Part shown: positions 33,619 to 42,100 of the stretch, piece by piece | How the letters are laid out: each line of letters opens with the position of its first letter | Numbering within the stretch: position 1 is the stretch's first letter | Origin: Bradyrhizobium sp. NAS80.1 | GTDB taxonomy: Bacteria > Pseudomonadota > Alphaproteobacteria > Rhizobiales > Xanthobacteraceae | Length of the DNA stretch: 54,020 nucleotides | Direction of reading: 5' to 3' | Assembly: GCF_001908205.1 (NCBI RefSeq) | Contig: NZ_LGHL01000142.1 | Location: 45-54,064 of the forward strand | Translations under genes and position numbers: made by a program | Notes under the pieces: model-generated | Databases searched by the model: none | Told to the model about the DNA's origin: nothing | Seen by the model: only the letters and a program-made list of their open reading frames with translations

Positions 33619-34166
33619 TGCCTCTCACGGACTCCCTGCGTAACGACATCCTCGCGGCCGTACCGAGCCTGCGCGCGTTCGCTATCTCGCTCAGCGGCAA
33701 TGCGGACCGCGCCGACGATCTGGTGCAGGAAACTCTGTTGCGCGCGCTCGCCAACATCGACTCGTTCCAGCCCGGCTCCAACCTGCCGGCGTGGCTGTTC
33801 ACGATCCTGCGCAACCTGTTCCGCTCCGACTATCGCAAGCGGCGGCGGGAGGTCGAGGATGCCGAGGGCAACTATGCGAAGACGTTGAAGACGCAGCCAT
33901 CGCAGAACGCGCATCTCGAGTTCGAGGAGTTTCGCGGCGCGCTCGATAAGCTTCCGCAGGACCAGCGCGAGGCCTTGATCCTGGTCGGCGCCTCCGGCTT
34001 CTCCTATGAGGACGCGGCCTCGATCTGCGGCTGCGCGGTCGGCACGATCAAGAGCCGCGTCAACCGCGCGCGCTCGAAGCTCGCCGCGCTGCTCTACGTC
34101 GATGGCGCCGAAGACTTCGGGCCCGACGAGACCGTGCGCGCCGTGATCGGTGGCAGCGGCGGCTAA
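33618..34166 (+). CDS. ecfG: EcfG, extracytoplasmic-function sigma factor of the general stress response
   Basis: 182 residues. Sigma region 2: RAFAISLSGNADRADDLVQETLLRALANI and LPAWLFTILRNLFRSDYRKRRRE. Region 4: LDKLPQDQREALILVGASGFSYEDAA and CAVGTIKSRVNRARSKL. Typical ECF15 (EcfG) layout with no extra C-terminal domain. Directs transcription from GGAAC-N16-CGTT promoters under stress. Start is set by the strong GGGAGGG at 33607-33613. Released from NepR by phosphorylated PhyR. Confidence 0.95.
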   Translation: MPLTDSLRNDILAAVPSLRAFAISLSGNADRADDLVQETLLRALANIDSFQPGSNLPAWLFTILRNLFRSDYRKRRREVEDAEGNYAKTLKTQPSQNAHLEFEEFRGALDKLPQDQREALILVGASGFSYEDAASICGCAVGTIKSRVNRARSKLAALLYVDGAEDFGPDETVRAVIGGSGG

Positions 34167-34197
34167 AGGCCAACGTCAAGCGACCCGAGACAAAGCG

Positions 34198-34229
34198 TGA
34201 AGGCGGCCGTTCCCGCGGCCGTCTTTACG
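34198..34229 (+). terminator. Hairpin terminator behind ecfG
   Basis: GAAGGCGGCCG and CGGCCGTCTTT form a near-perfect stem around TTCCCG, with one mismatch, ending in TTTA. It lies about 35 bp after the ecfG stop, between convergent genes. Confidence 0.65.
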
Positions 34230-34270
34230 CGGGTGTGAAAACCTGATGGCGCCGAGCCTGCAACGCTCGA

Positions 34271-34969
34271 TCACTCGTCCACGAAGGTCGCGGTGTCGGC
34301 TACGCTCGCACGCGAGGTGCGGTAGCTGTTGACCGTGTGCGCGTCGTTGGCATAGCCGAACGAGATGCCACAGACGACGCGGCGGTCGTCGGGCAGGTTG
34401 AAGTGGCGACGGATCAGGCCGGAGTGCCGCGCGAGCGCCGCCTGCGGAATCGTGCCGAGCCCGAGCGCCTGCGCGGCCAGCATGAAGTTCGAGACATAGG
34501 CGCCGCAATCGATCGCACCGTAGATGCCGAGTGGCTCGTTGGTGTGGATAACAGCGACGTGCGGCGCACCGAAGAAATTGTAGTTCTCCAGGGCCTGCTT
34601 GGCGTAGGCCATCTTGTCACCGCGAGCGATGCCGAGCGTGTTGTAGAGCTGGAAGCCGCTCTCGCGCCGTCGCTCCAGATAGACGCCGACATATTCGCGC
34701 GGCGGGGTGAAGTCGTGGTCCTCCTTGGCGCCGCTCGCCGCCTCCGCATAGATCGCCTTGCGAAAGCGTTCCTTGGCCGCACCGCTGGCGATCAGCACCT
34801 GCCAGGGCTGGCTGTTGCACCATGACGCCGTGCGCTGCGCGGTCTTCAGCACGTGCTCGATGGTCGCCCGGTCGACTTCTTTCGGAAGGAAGGCGCGGAC
34901 GGAGTAGCGCTCATTGAGGAGCTCTTCGAGCACGCCGATGCGGTCGTTCTGTTTGACTTTAGCGTCCAT
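34271..34969 (-). CDS. Nitroreductase-family oxidoreductase
   Basis: 232 residues. FMN-binding motifs: LNERYSVRAFLP near 18-29, TASWCNSQPWQVLIASG near 48-64, and AAQALGLGTIPQAALAR near 170. FMN-dependent NAD(P)H reductase, probably a homodimer. Typical substrates are nitroaromatics or quinones, but the physiological one is unknown. It follows the catabolic operon on the same strand, 171 bp downstream of the last acyl-CoA dehydrogenase gene, with a palindromic repeat between, so shared transcription is uncertain. Confidence 0.9.
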   Translation of the reverse strand: MDAKVKQNDRIGVLEELLNERYSVRAFLPKEVDRATIEHVLKTAQRTASWCNSQPWQVLIASGAAKERFRKAIYAEAASGAKEDHDFTPPREYVGVYLERRRESGFQLYNTLGIARGDKMAYAKQALENYNFFGAPHVAVIHTNEPLGIYGAIDCGAYVSNFMLAAQALGLGTIPQAALARHSGLIRRHFNLPDDRRVVCGISFGYANDAHTVNSYRTSRASVADTATFVDE

Positions 34970-34983
34970 GGATCAGCTCGCTT

Positions 34984-35136
34984 TCGTGCCCCGGACGCAG
35001 CGCAGCACCATAAGCGCGTTTGTGCGCGTCTTTGACGCGCTATGGTGGTGCGCTGCTGAGCCGGGGCCCATTGTAGGTCCTGGGTCCCGGCTCTGCGGAG
35101 CGGAACTTCGCGCCGCACCGCGTCCGGGACACGAGA
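34984..35136. repeat. Palindromic intergenic repeat, TCGTGTCCCGGACGC family, long copy
   Basis: TCGTGCCCCGGACGC at the left end and GCGTCCGGGACACGA at the right, with GGCCCATTGTAGGTCCTGGG in the middle. A second inverted pair inside (TGCCCC... with CTATGGTGGTGCGC) makes it longer than the copies at 12342 and 46568. Confidence 0.75.
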
Positions 35137-35140
35137 GGGA

Positions 35141-36385
35141 TTAGCGTCCCTTGGTCGGGATCTTATTGTACGGCACGTCCTTGTCGACGCGGATGTCGCC
35201 GGGCAGGCCCAGCACGCGCTCGGCGATGATGTTGCGCAAGATCTCGTCGGTGCCGCCGGCGATCCGCCCCGACGGCGACGACAGCAGCATCTGCTGGAAC
35301 TGGCCGCGCGCGATCTCTTCCGCTTCGCCGGTGAAGACGCCGGCCGCGCCTTCCAGATCCATCGCATAGGCCGCGATATCCTGCAGCATGGCGGCCGACA
35401 CGAGCTTGCCGATGGAGTTTTCCGGTCCGGGACGCTCGCCCTTCGACAGCGCCGAAATCGCGCGGTAGCTGGTGAATTTCAGGCCGTTCGACTTCACCGC
35501 CCAATTCGCGAGCTTGGAGCGCACCGCAGGATCGTCGATGGCGAGGCCGTCTTCGAGCATCAAATTCGAGCAGAGCTCGAACAATTCGGGGACGCCGGTC
35601 GCCAGCCGCGAGCCGATCGACATGCGCTCGTTCATCAGCGTGGTCAACGACACGTTCCAGCCTTCGCCGACCGCACCTAACCGCTGGCTATCCGGGATCA
35701 CCACGTCGGTGAAATAGACCTCGTTGAACTCGTGCAGGCCGGAGGCCTGCTTGATCGGGCGAACCTCGACGCCCGGGCTCTTCATGTCGAGGAAGAACAT
35801 GGTGAGGCCCTTGTGCTTGGGCACGTTCGGATCGGTGCGCGCGATCAACAGGCCGTAGTCGGAATAATGCGCGCCCGAGGTCCAGATCTTCTGGCCGTTG
35901 ACGACCCAATTGTCGCCCTTCTTCTCCGCGCGCGTTCGCAAGCCGGCAACGTCTGAGCCGGCGGACGGCTCGGAGAAGAGCTGGCACCAGATCTCCTCTC
36001 CCGAAGCGAGTTTCGGCAGATAGCGGCGCTTGGCGTCCTCGCTGCCCCAGGCCATCACGGTTGGGCCGCACATGCCCTCGCCGATCTGGAACGGCTGCGT
36101 CAGCTTGCCGTAGACGCCCTCCTCCTGCTGCCAGATCACCCGCTCGATCGGCGTGGCGCCGCGGCCGCCATATTCCTTCGGCCAGTGCAGGCAGGCCCAG
36201 CCGCCTTCCGCCTTCTTCTTCTGCCAGGCCTTGCCGACCTCGACGATGTCGTGCTTGGCGAGGCGGATGCGGCCGAGCGAAGACTTCGACAACTCCTCCT
36301 CGAACTCCTTCGGCGCATTGGCCTTGACCCATTTGCGCGCGGTCTCGCGGAATGCGGCTTCCTGCGGGGTATCGTCGAAATTCAT
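35141..36385 (-). CDS. Acyl-CoA dehydrogenase, large-type subunit, copy A
   Basis: 414 residues from ATG 36385 (MNFDDTPQEAAF). FAD and acyl pocket motifs: LHWPKEYGGRGATPIE near 75, CQLFSEPSAGSDVAGL near 137 and WTSGAHYSDYG near 170. The C-terminus reads AGGTDEILRNIIAERVLGLPGD. The usual catalytic Glu segment (GGxGFxxE) is not seen at its normal place, so this may be the non-catalytic partner of a heteromer with the 375-residue dehydrogenase at 37881. Close paralogue of the next gene. Sits at the end of the catabolic operon. Confidence 0.87.
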   Translation of the reverse strand: MNFDDTPQEAAFRETARKWVKANAPKEFEEELSKSSLGRIRLAKHDIVEVGKAWQKKKAEGGWACLHWPKEYGGRGATPIERVIWQQEEGVYGKLTQPFQIGEGMCGPTVMAWGSEDAKRRYLPKLASGEEIWCQLFSEPSAGSDVAGLRTRAEKKGDNWVVNGQKIWTSGAHYSDYGLLIARTDPNVPKHKGLTMFFLDMKSPGVEVRPIKQASGLHEFNEVYFTDVVIPDSQRLGAVGEGWNVSLTTLMNERMSIGSRLATGVPELFELCSNLMLEDGLAIDDPAVRSKLANWAVKSNGLKFTSYRAISALSKGERPGPENSIGKLVSAAMLQDIAAYAMDLEGAAGVFTGEAEEIARGQFQQMLLSSPSGRIAGGTDEILRNIIAERVLGLPGDIRVDKDVPYNKIPTKGR

Positions 36386-36412
36386 GGCGAACCTCTCAAT
36401 CCTTGCTCGGTG

Positions 36413-36506
36413 CGTAGGGTGGGCAAAGCGAAGCGTGCCCACCGCCTTCCCTCGTTCTCGATAGGATGGTGGGCACGGCGCGTTCCGCGCCTTTGCCCAC
36501 CCTACG
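36413..36506. repeat. Palindromic repeat, CGTAGGGTGGGCAAAG family
   Basis: CGTAGGGTGGGCAAAGCG at the left and CTTTGCCCACCCTACG at the right are inverted copies; GTGCCCACCG faces GGTGGGCACG inside. It fills the 125-bp gap between the two large dehydrogenase genes. Confidence 0.8.
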
Positions 36507-36510
36507 ATTC

Positions 36511-37758
36511 CTAACCTCTTCCCTTCGTCGGGATCTTGTTGAACGGCACGTCCTTGTCGACACGAATGTCGCCGGGCAGGCCCAGCACCCGCTCGGCGAT
36601 GATGTTGCGCATGATCTCGTCGGTGCCGCCCTCGACACGGGTGCCCGGCGCGCGCAAGAGCATCGCCTGGAAACGGCCGGCGACCTCGGCGTCCTCGGGA
36701 CCGCTGACGACGCCACTCGCGCCCTGCAAGTCCAGCGCGTAGGTCGCGACGTCCTGGATCATCGAGCCCGCGACCAGCTTGCCGATGGAATTTTCCGGCC
36801 CCGGCCGCTCGCCCTTCGACAGCGCCGAGATCGCGCGCATGCTGGTATATCGCAAGCCGCTCGCCTTGACCGCCCAGTTCGCCAGCTTCGAGCGCACCGC
36901 ACGGTCCTCGATCGCAGGGCCATCCTCGAGCATCAGGCTGGAGCAATAGTCGAACAGCTCGGGGAAACCCGTCGCAACGCCCGCACCGATCGACATGCGC
37001 TCGTTCATCAGCGTCGTCAGCGAGACGTTCCAGCCGTCATTGACCTCGCCGAGGCGTTGATGATCGGGGATGCGGACATTGGTGAAATAGACCTCGTTGA
37101 AGTCGGAGGCCCCGCTCGCCTGCTTGATCGGCCGCACCTCAACGCCCGGGCTCTTCATGTCCAGGAAGAACATGGTGAGGCCCTTGTGCTTGGGCACCGT
37201 CGGATCCGTACGGGTGAGCAGGATACCGTAGTCGGAATAATGCGCGCCCGACGTCCAGATCTTCTGGCCGTTGATGACCCATTCGTCGCCGTCCTTTTCC
37301 GCGCGCGTGCGCAGACCCGCAACATCCGAACCGCCGGCGGGCTCGGAGAAGAGCTGGCACCAGACTTTTTCGCCGGAAGCGAGCGGCGGCAGATAGGTGC
37401 GCTTATGCTCCTCGCGCGCGAACGCCATCATGGTCGGCCCGCACATGCCATGGCCGATGATGAACATCTGCGAGAGCTTGCCGAACACGCCCTCTTCCTG
37501 CTGCCAGATCACGCGCTCGATCGGCGACGAGCCGCGGCCGCCATAGTCCTTCGGCCAGTGCAGGCAGGCCCAGCCGGCGTCGGCCTTCTTCTTCTGCCAG
37601 GCTTTTGCGACCTCAAGGATGTTGGCGTTCTTGAGCTGGGTGCGGCCGAGCGAGGATTTGCGCAGCTCTTCCTCATACTGCTTGGGCGCGTTCGCGCTGA
37701 TCCAGGCGCGGGCAATGGCGCGGAATTCGGCTTCCTGCGGGGTGTCGTCGAAGTTCAT
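36511..37758 (-). CDS. Acyl-CoA dehydrogenase, large-type subunit, copy B
   Basis: 415 residues from ATG 37758 (MNFDDTPQEAEFRA); the longer frame adds eight residues without a ribosome site. Very similar to the product at 35141: LHWPKDYGGRGSSPIE, CQLFSEPAGGSDVAGL, WTSGAHYSDYG and GGTDEIMRNIIAERVLGLPGD. As in copy A, the catalytic Glu motif GGxGFxxE is not visible. The two genes are a clear tandem duplication. FAD-dependent alpha,beta-dehydrogenation of an acyl-CoA, probably together with the small subunit encoded upstream. Substrate cannot be read from sequence. Confidence 0.87.
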   Translation of the reverse strand: MNFDDTPQEAEFRAIARAWISANAPKQYEEELRKSSLGRTQLKNANILEVAKAWQKKKADAGWACLHWPKDYGGRGSSPIERVIWQQEEGVFGKLSQMFIIGHGMCGPTMMAFAREEHKRTYLPPLASGEKVWCQLFSEPAGGSDVAGLRTRAEKDGDEWVINGQKIWTSGAHYSDYGILLTRTDPTVPKHKGLTMFFLDMKSPGVEVRPIKQASGASDFNEVYFTNVRIPDHQRLGEVNDGWNVSLTTLMNERMSIGAGVATGFPELFDYCSSLMLEDGPAIEDRAVRSKLANWAVKASGLRYTSMRAISALSKGERPGPENSIGKLVAGSMIQDVATYALDLQGASGVVSGPEDAEVAGRFQAMLLRAPGTRVEGGTDEIMRNIIAERVLGLPGDIRVDKDVPFNKIPTKGRG

Positions 37759-37788
37759 GGTCTTAGTCCTCGGCCGCGCCATTCATCT

Positions 37789-37871
37789 CGTAGGATGGGT
37801 AGAGCGCAGCGAAACCCATCTCGTCCAGCATTCGTGTGTGATGGATTTCGCTTCGCTCTACCCATCCTACG
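37789..37871. repeat. Palindromic repeat, CGTAGGATGGGTAGAGC family
   Basis: CGTAGGATGGGTAGAGCG at the left and CGCTCTACCCATCCTACG at the right are exact inverted copies, with GAAACCCATC opposite GATGGATTTC inside. It fills the gap between two dehydrogenase genes; related in design to the repeat at 36413. Confidence 0.85.
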
Positions 37872-37880
37872 CACCTATCA

Positions 37881-39008
37881 TTACGCCGCGTTCTTCTTAC
37901 GCATGCGGTCGATCAGCTGGTCTTCCCAATAGGACAAGCTGCCGAGCCCAAGCGCCATGGCGTTGGCGCGGCGATAGTACATGTGGCAGTCGAACTCCCA
38001 GGTGAAGCCCATGCCGCCGTGAACCTGGATGTTGTTCTTGGCGCAGTGCTGAAACGCCTGCGTCGCGCTGATGCGCGCGGCCGCGGCGGCTTCCGGCAGC
38101 TCTGCTGCGTTGGTCGAGAGCGCCCAGGCGCCGTAATAGCTGTTGGAGCGCGCCAGCGTCGCCGAGACGTACATGTCGGCGAGCATATGCTTGACCGCCT
38201 GGAACGAGCCGATCTGGCGGCCGAAGGCGATGCGATCGAGCGCGTAGTCGCGCCCCATCTCCAGCGCGCGGTCGGAGCCGCCGACCTGCTCGAAAGCACA
38301 GAGCACCGCGGCGCGGTCCAGCACCTGGCTCAGGATGCTCCAGCCTTCGCCAGCGGCGCCCAGCGGTTCGGCCTTGCAATCCCTGAAGGTCATCTCGGCC
38401 TGGCCACGGGTCGGATCGAGATTGGTGAGGCTTTTCACCTCGACGCCGCCAGCCCTGAGATCGACCAGGAACAGCGAGATGTCGCCCTCTCGCCCGCTCG
38501 ATCCCGTGCGCGCGGCGACCACCGCGAAATCGGCGATCGCGCCATCGGCCACCGGCTTCTTGACGCCGTTGAGCACGCCATTCGCAGCCGTCAGCTTGAC
38601 GTTCTTCGGCGACGGATTGCCCTTGCCCTCGAACAGCGCCAGCGTGCCGATCGCCTCGCCAGCGGCGATCGCCGGCAGCCACCTCTTCTTCTGCGCGTCG
38701 CTGCCGGCGATGAGCAGCGCTTCCGCGGCGAGATAGACGGTCGAGGAGAACGGCACCGGCGCGTTCGCACGCCCCATCTCTTGCGCGATCACGCAGAGTT
38801 CGAGATGACCGGCGCCGGCGCCGCCGAATTCCTCGGGAATCGCGACACCGAGAAAACCCATCTCGGCAAGACCCTTCCAGAGCTCCTTGTCATAGGGCGT
38901 CTTGCCGTCGAGCACGACGCGCACCGCCTTGGGCGAGCATTTTTCGGCGAGGAATTTGCGCGCCTGATCGCGGAGCTGCTTCTGGTCGTCAGAGAAATCG
39001 AAGTTCAT
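37881..39008 (-). CDS. Acyl-CoA dehydrogenase, small-type subunit with catalytic Glu
   Basis: 375 residues (MNFDFSDDQKQLRDQARKF). Contains GAIGTLALFEGKGNPSPKNV, the Arg in FGRQIGSFQAVKH and the segment VHGGMGFTWEFDCHMYYRRA, whose Glu aligns with the catalytic base of classical acyl-CoA dehydrogenases. Next to two large-type subunits that appear to lack this Glu, this suggests an alpha2beta2 heteromer as known for ChsE1-ChsE2-type steroid enzymes and PimC-PimD-type pairs. That pairing is inference. Middle of the minus-strand operon, 178 bp after the ligase gene with a repeat between. Confidence 0.88.
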   Translation of the reverse strand: MNFDFSDDQKQLRDQARKFLAEKCSPKAVRVVLDGKTPYDKELWKGLAEMGFLGVAIPEEFGGAGAGHLELCVIAQEMGRANAPVPFSSTVYLAAEALLIAGSDAQKKRWLPAIAAGEAIGTLALFEGKGNPSPKNVKLTAANGVLNGVKKPVADGAIADFAVVAARTGSSGREGDISLFLVDLRAGGVEVKSLTNLDPTRGQAEMTFRDCKAEPLGAAGEGWSILSQVLDRAAVLCAFEQVGGSDRALEMGRDYALDRIAFGRQIGSFQAVKHMLADMYVSATLARSNSYYGAWALSTNAAELPEAAAAARISATQAFQHCAKNNIQVHGGMGFTWEFDCHMYYRRANAMALGLGSLSYWEDQLIDRMRKKNAA

Positions 39009-39048
39009 GGCGGCTTACCTTTGTTGATTCGTCATACTCATTGATGCC

Positions 39049-39166
39049 GTCATTCCGGGGCGCGCGGAGCGCGAGCTATGATGCGCAATTGCGCATCTGA
39101 GAATCCATAACCACGAGCCGGGGTTATGGATTCCGGGCCTGGCCCTTCGGGCCATCCCGGAATGAC
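39049..39166. repeat. Palindromic intergenic repeat, GTCATTCCGGGGC family
   Basis: GTCATTCCGGGGC at the left and CCCGGAATGAC at the right, with GATGCGCAATTGCGCATC and a GGCCCTTCGGGCC hairpin inside. It fills the gap between the ligase and dehydrogenase genes. Confidence 0.82.
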
Positions 39167-39186
39167 AATGGGAGAGAGTTGCGCAT

Positions 39187-41058
39187 TCATCGCAGCACGA
39201 TCACATCCTGGTCCGGCTTGTCGGCATAGAGGCGCTCCACCAGCGCAGCGCGGCGCTCGAGGCCGGCACGCTGGTTGATGTAGCCCTTGTCGGTGAGCTC
39301 GTTGCCGTCGATCGAGGGCGGCTCGACCATCAGCATCGCGCGCGCGATGATGCGGCTGCTCGCGCCTTCGCACTCCTTGTTGTGCGCTTCGAGCCCACGC
39401 TTGAAGCAGGCGATCACCTCGGGATGCTTCACCGCATCCTCGAAACTCAGATCGGAATTGCCGACGAGCTGGCGGCAGGCATGCAGGTTCGGCCAGGCAA
39501 GCAGGCCAATGGAGCATTGATCCTGGCCGGCGACCAGCGCGTCATGCACGACAGGCGTCGCGGCGGCGATCGCGTCGGTACGGAGCGAGCCGACATGGAC
39601 GAACGTGCCGGTAGTGAGCTTGAAGTCTTCGACGACGCGGCCCGCAAAGATGATGCCCTGCACCGGATCGGCATCGTCGACGAAGATCCCGGCATCGCCG
39701 ATGCAGTAGAAGCCTTCCTCGTCGAACATCTTCTTCGTCAGATCCGGCTGGCCGAAATAACCGGGCGTGACGTTGACGCCACGCAGGCGCAGCTCGTATT
39801 TCGAGCCGCATGGCACCATCTTCAATTCGACGCCGGGGAACGGCAGGCCGATCAGACCGACGCGCTCGGTGTCCCAATAGGTGCCGGTCGAGGTCGGCGC
39901 GGTCTCCGTCGAGCCCCACCCTGTGTAGAACACGATGCGCTCGCCGGTGGTCTTCACCGCCAGCGCCTGCATGCGTTCGTAGAGATCGTCGGGCAGGCGC
40001 GCGCCGCCATAGGCCATGATCGAAAGGTTCTTGAAGAAGGAGCGGCAGAGCGCCTCGTCCTTCTCCATCGCGGCCGCGAGCGCGGCATAGCCGGCCGGCA
40101 CGTTGGCATAATAGGTCGGCGAAATCTCGCGCAGATTGCGCAGGGTCTCGTCGAACTGGCCCGGCATCGGCCGGCCGTCGTCGATATAGAGCGTGCCGCC
40201 ATCGACAAGAATGGGATGGAACGCCGCGTTGCCGCCCATGGTGTGATTCCAGGGCACCCAGTCCAGCATGGTCGGCAGCGGCCCACCCGGCGTGCGCGGC
40301 CGCACCTGCATCATCATCGCCGCGTTAGCGCACATCATGCCTTGCGTGTTGATGACGGCCTTTGGCATGCCGGTCGAACCTGACGTGAACAGCAGCTTGC
40401 CGACGGTGTCAGGCGTAATCTTGGCGATCGAATCCTCGACCTCTTTCGTCACCGGTGTCGCGGCGAGTTCGGCGAAGCTGGCGCTCTTGATGCCGTCGCA
40501 GGGACGCGCGACGTGGACCACGGTGACGCCAGTGAGATCGAGCGCCTTCAGCGCCTTCTCGAAGGTCGGCCCATCCTGCACCATCACCACGGCCGGCTTG
40601 ACCAGGTCGAAGAGGTATTTCAGCTTGACGTGATCATGGCTCATCAAGGAGTAGGCCGGCGACACCGGTGCGGCCGGTGAGCGCGCCTGCATCGCGGCTT
40701 GCGTCATCAACGCATGCTCGATCGAATTGCCGGAGAGGATCGTCACCGGGCGGCCGTCGAGCTTGAGATTCAGCAGCGCCTGCGTCAGCGCATCCACGGT
40801 GCGCTTCGCTTCGCCGTAGGAGACCTTGCGCCATTCGCGGCTCGGTCCGCCGCGCTGCGCGAGCCAGATGCGTTCGGGTGCTTCCTTCGCCCATTTCGCG
40901 AGCGAGGCCGGAAGGTGCTTCTCGTAAGCTTGCAGCCGAATGCGCGACTTCAGCAGCACCGTGCCGTCGCCGCGGCGTTCGACGTCGATGTCGCGCTTGA
41001 GCCACTCGACCTTGCGAAAGGCGGGCTTTGACATCACCGCCGCCGCACTTCCACTCAT
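39187..41058 (-). CDS. Feruloyl-CoA-synthetase-like AMP-forming ligase
   Basis: 623 residues from ATG 41058 with GGGAG 8 bp upstream. Motifs: LLFTSGSTGMPKAVINTQ near 225, FYTGWGSTETAPTSTGTY near 395 (A5), FYCIGDAGIFVDDADP, and the C-terminal Lys in NELTDKGYINQ. The N-terminus (LKSRIRLQAYEKHLPASLAKWA) and length fit the feruloyl-CoA synthetase subgroup rather than fatty-acid FadD. It would make the CoA thioester that enters the beta-oxidation genes of this operon. Aromatic (phenylpropanoid-like) substrate is the first guess; a cyclic or dicarboxylic acid is also possible. CoA ligase role is firm. Confidence 0.85.
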   Translation of the reverse strand: MSGSAAAVMSKPAFRKVEWLKRDIDVERRGDGTVLLKSRIRLQAYEKHLPASLAKWAKEAPERIWLAQRGGPSREWRKVSYGEAKRTVDALTQALLNLKLDGRPVTILSGNSIEHALMTQAAMQARSPAAPVSPAYSLMSHDHVKLKYLFDLVKPAVVMVQDGPTFEKALKALDLTGVTVVHVARPCDGIKSASFAELAATPVTKEVEDSIAKITPDTVGKLLFTSGSTGMPKAVINTQGMMCANAAMMMQVRPRTPGGPLPTMLDWVPWNHTMGGNAAFHPILVDGGTLYIDDGRPMPGQFDETLRNLREISPTYYANVPAGYAALAAAMEKDEALCRSFFKNLSIMAYGGARLPDDLYERMQALAVKTTGERIVFYTGWGSTETAPTSTGTYWDTERVGLIGLPFPGVELKMVPCGSKYELRLRGVNVTPGYFGQPDLTKKMFDEEGFYCIGDAGIFVDDADPVQGIIFAGRVVEDFKLTTGTFVHVGSLRTDAIAAATPVVHDALVAGQDQCSIGLLAWPNLHACRQLVGNSDLSFEDAVKHPEVIACFKRGLEAHNKECEGASSRIIARAMLMVEPPSIDGNELTDKGYINQRAGLERRAALVERLYADKPDQDVIVLR

Positions 41059-41102
41059 TTTGCGTCTCCCGGAATTATTGGTCCTTTGCGGATCTTTGTC
41101 GT

Positions 41103-41909
41103 TCAGCGCCTGATATAGACAGGCTTTCGCTTCTCAAGGAAGGCCCTGATGCCTTCCGAAAACTCCTCGGAGCGGCTGCACAGGACCTGGTTGCGGTCCT
41201 CCATCGCGATCGCCGCTTCCAGCGATCCGGCATCCACGCTCATGTTGAGACATTCCTTTGACAAGCGCAGGCCGACAGGCGACGCGGTCATCATCGCATC
41301 GACATAAGGCTCGGCTGCTTCGTCGAGCTTGTCCTCGTCAACGACCTCCGAAACCAGCCCGACCGCGAGCGCGCGCTCGGCGCCGATGAAGCGCCCGGTG
41401 AGGATCAGCTCGGAGGCCACGGACACGCCGACGAGCCGCGGCAGGAAATAGCTGGTGCCGATGTCGCAGCCGCCGAGGCCGAGCTTGATGAAGGCACAGT
41501 TCATCCGCGCCGACTTCGTCGCGATGCGGATGTCGGACGCAAGCGCCAGCGCAAAACCGCCACCGGCCGCCGCGCCCTGCACCAGCGAAAGGATAGGCTG
41601 CGGACAGCGCCGCATCAGCATCACGATGTCGGCGATACGCCGCTGCGAGTCCAGCGACTCCGTGACGCCGGGCGGCTCCTGCTGCCCGGCGCGGCGAGCC
41701 ATCGCGGCCTTGAGATCGAGACCCGCGCAAAAATTCTTGCCGGCACCCTTCAGCACAACGACGCGTGTGTCGCGGTTGCGCTGGAGGCCCTGGAAGTAGA
41801 CGTTGAGCGCGTCGATCAGCGCAGGATCGAGCGCGTTGAGGCTGCCAGGACGATTGAGCGTCACCCGGTCGACGCCGTCGTTGTGCTCGATCAGCAGCGG
41901 TTGGGACAT
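41103..41909 (-). CDS. Enoyl-CoA hydratase/isomerase family protein
   Basis: 268 residues from ATG 41909 (MSQPLLIEHNDGV). Crotonase-fold motifs: GAGKNFCAGLDLKAAM near 58 and the oxyanion-hole LVQGAAAGGGFALALASDIR near 105-124, then FIKLGLGGCDIGTSYFLPRLVG. The Glu pair of a true hydratase is not obvious at the usual places (GLGGCDIGTS has Asp at the second site), so isomerase or lyase activity cannot be ruled out. 44 bp upstream of the ligase start on the same strand. Confidence 0.88.
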   Translation of the reverse strand: MSQPLLIEHNDGVDRVTLNRPGSLNALDPALIDALNVYFQGLQRNRDTRVVVLKGAGKNFCAGLDLKAAMARRAGQQEPPGVTESLDSQRRIADIVMLMRRCPQPILSLVQGAAAGGGFALALASDIRIATKSARMNCAFIKLGLGGCDIGTSYFLPRLVGVSVASELILTGRFIGAERALAVGLVSEVVDEDKLDEAAEPYVDAMMTASPVGLRLSKECLNMSVDAGSLEAAIAMEDRNQVLCSRSEEFSEGIRAFLEKRKPVYIRR

Positions 41910-41950
41910 GGGGGGCGCTCCTGCGTCCGCGCTTGAAGTGGCGGTTATTG

Positions 41951-42089
41951 CGCCCTCTCCCCTTGTGGGAGAGGGCATGTACGTCGCTAGCCAGGAATTC
42001 GCTAGGTGAGGGGTCTGTCTCCGCGGATGCAAACCCCTCATCCGCCTTGCCTTCGGCAAGGCACCTTCTCCCACAGGGGGAGAAGGAAA
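41951..42089. repeat. CCCTCTCCC-type inverted repeat
   Basis: CGCCCTCTCCCCTTGTGGGA at the left and CTTCTCCCACAGGGGGAGAAGG at the right, with ACCCCTCATCC facing AGGTGAGGGGT inside. It fills the 191-bp gap between the SDR and hydratase genes. Same type as 24850 and 49027. Confidence 0.8.
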
Positions 42090-42100
42090 GAACAGCGGAG

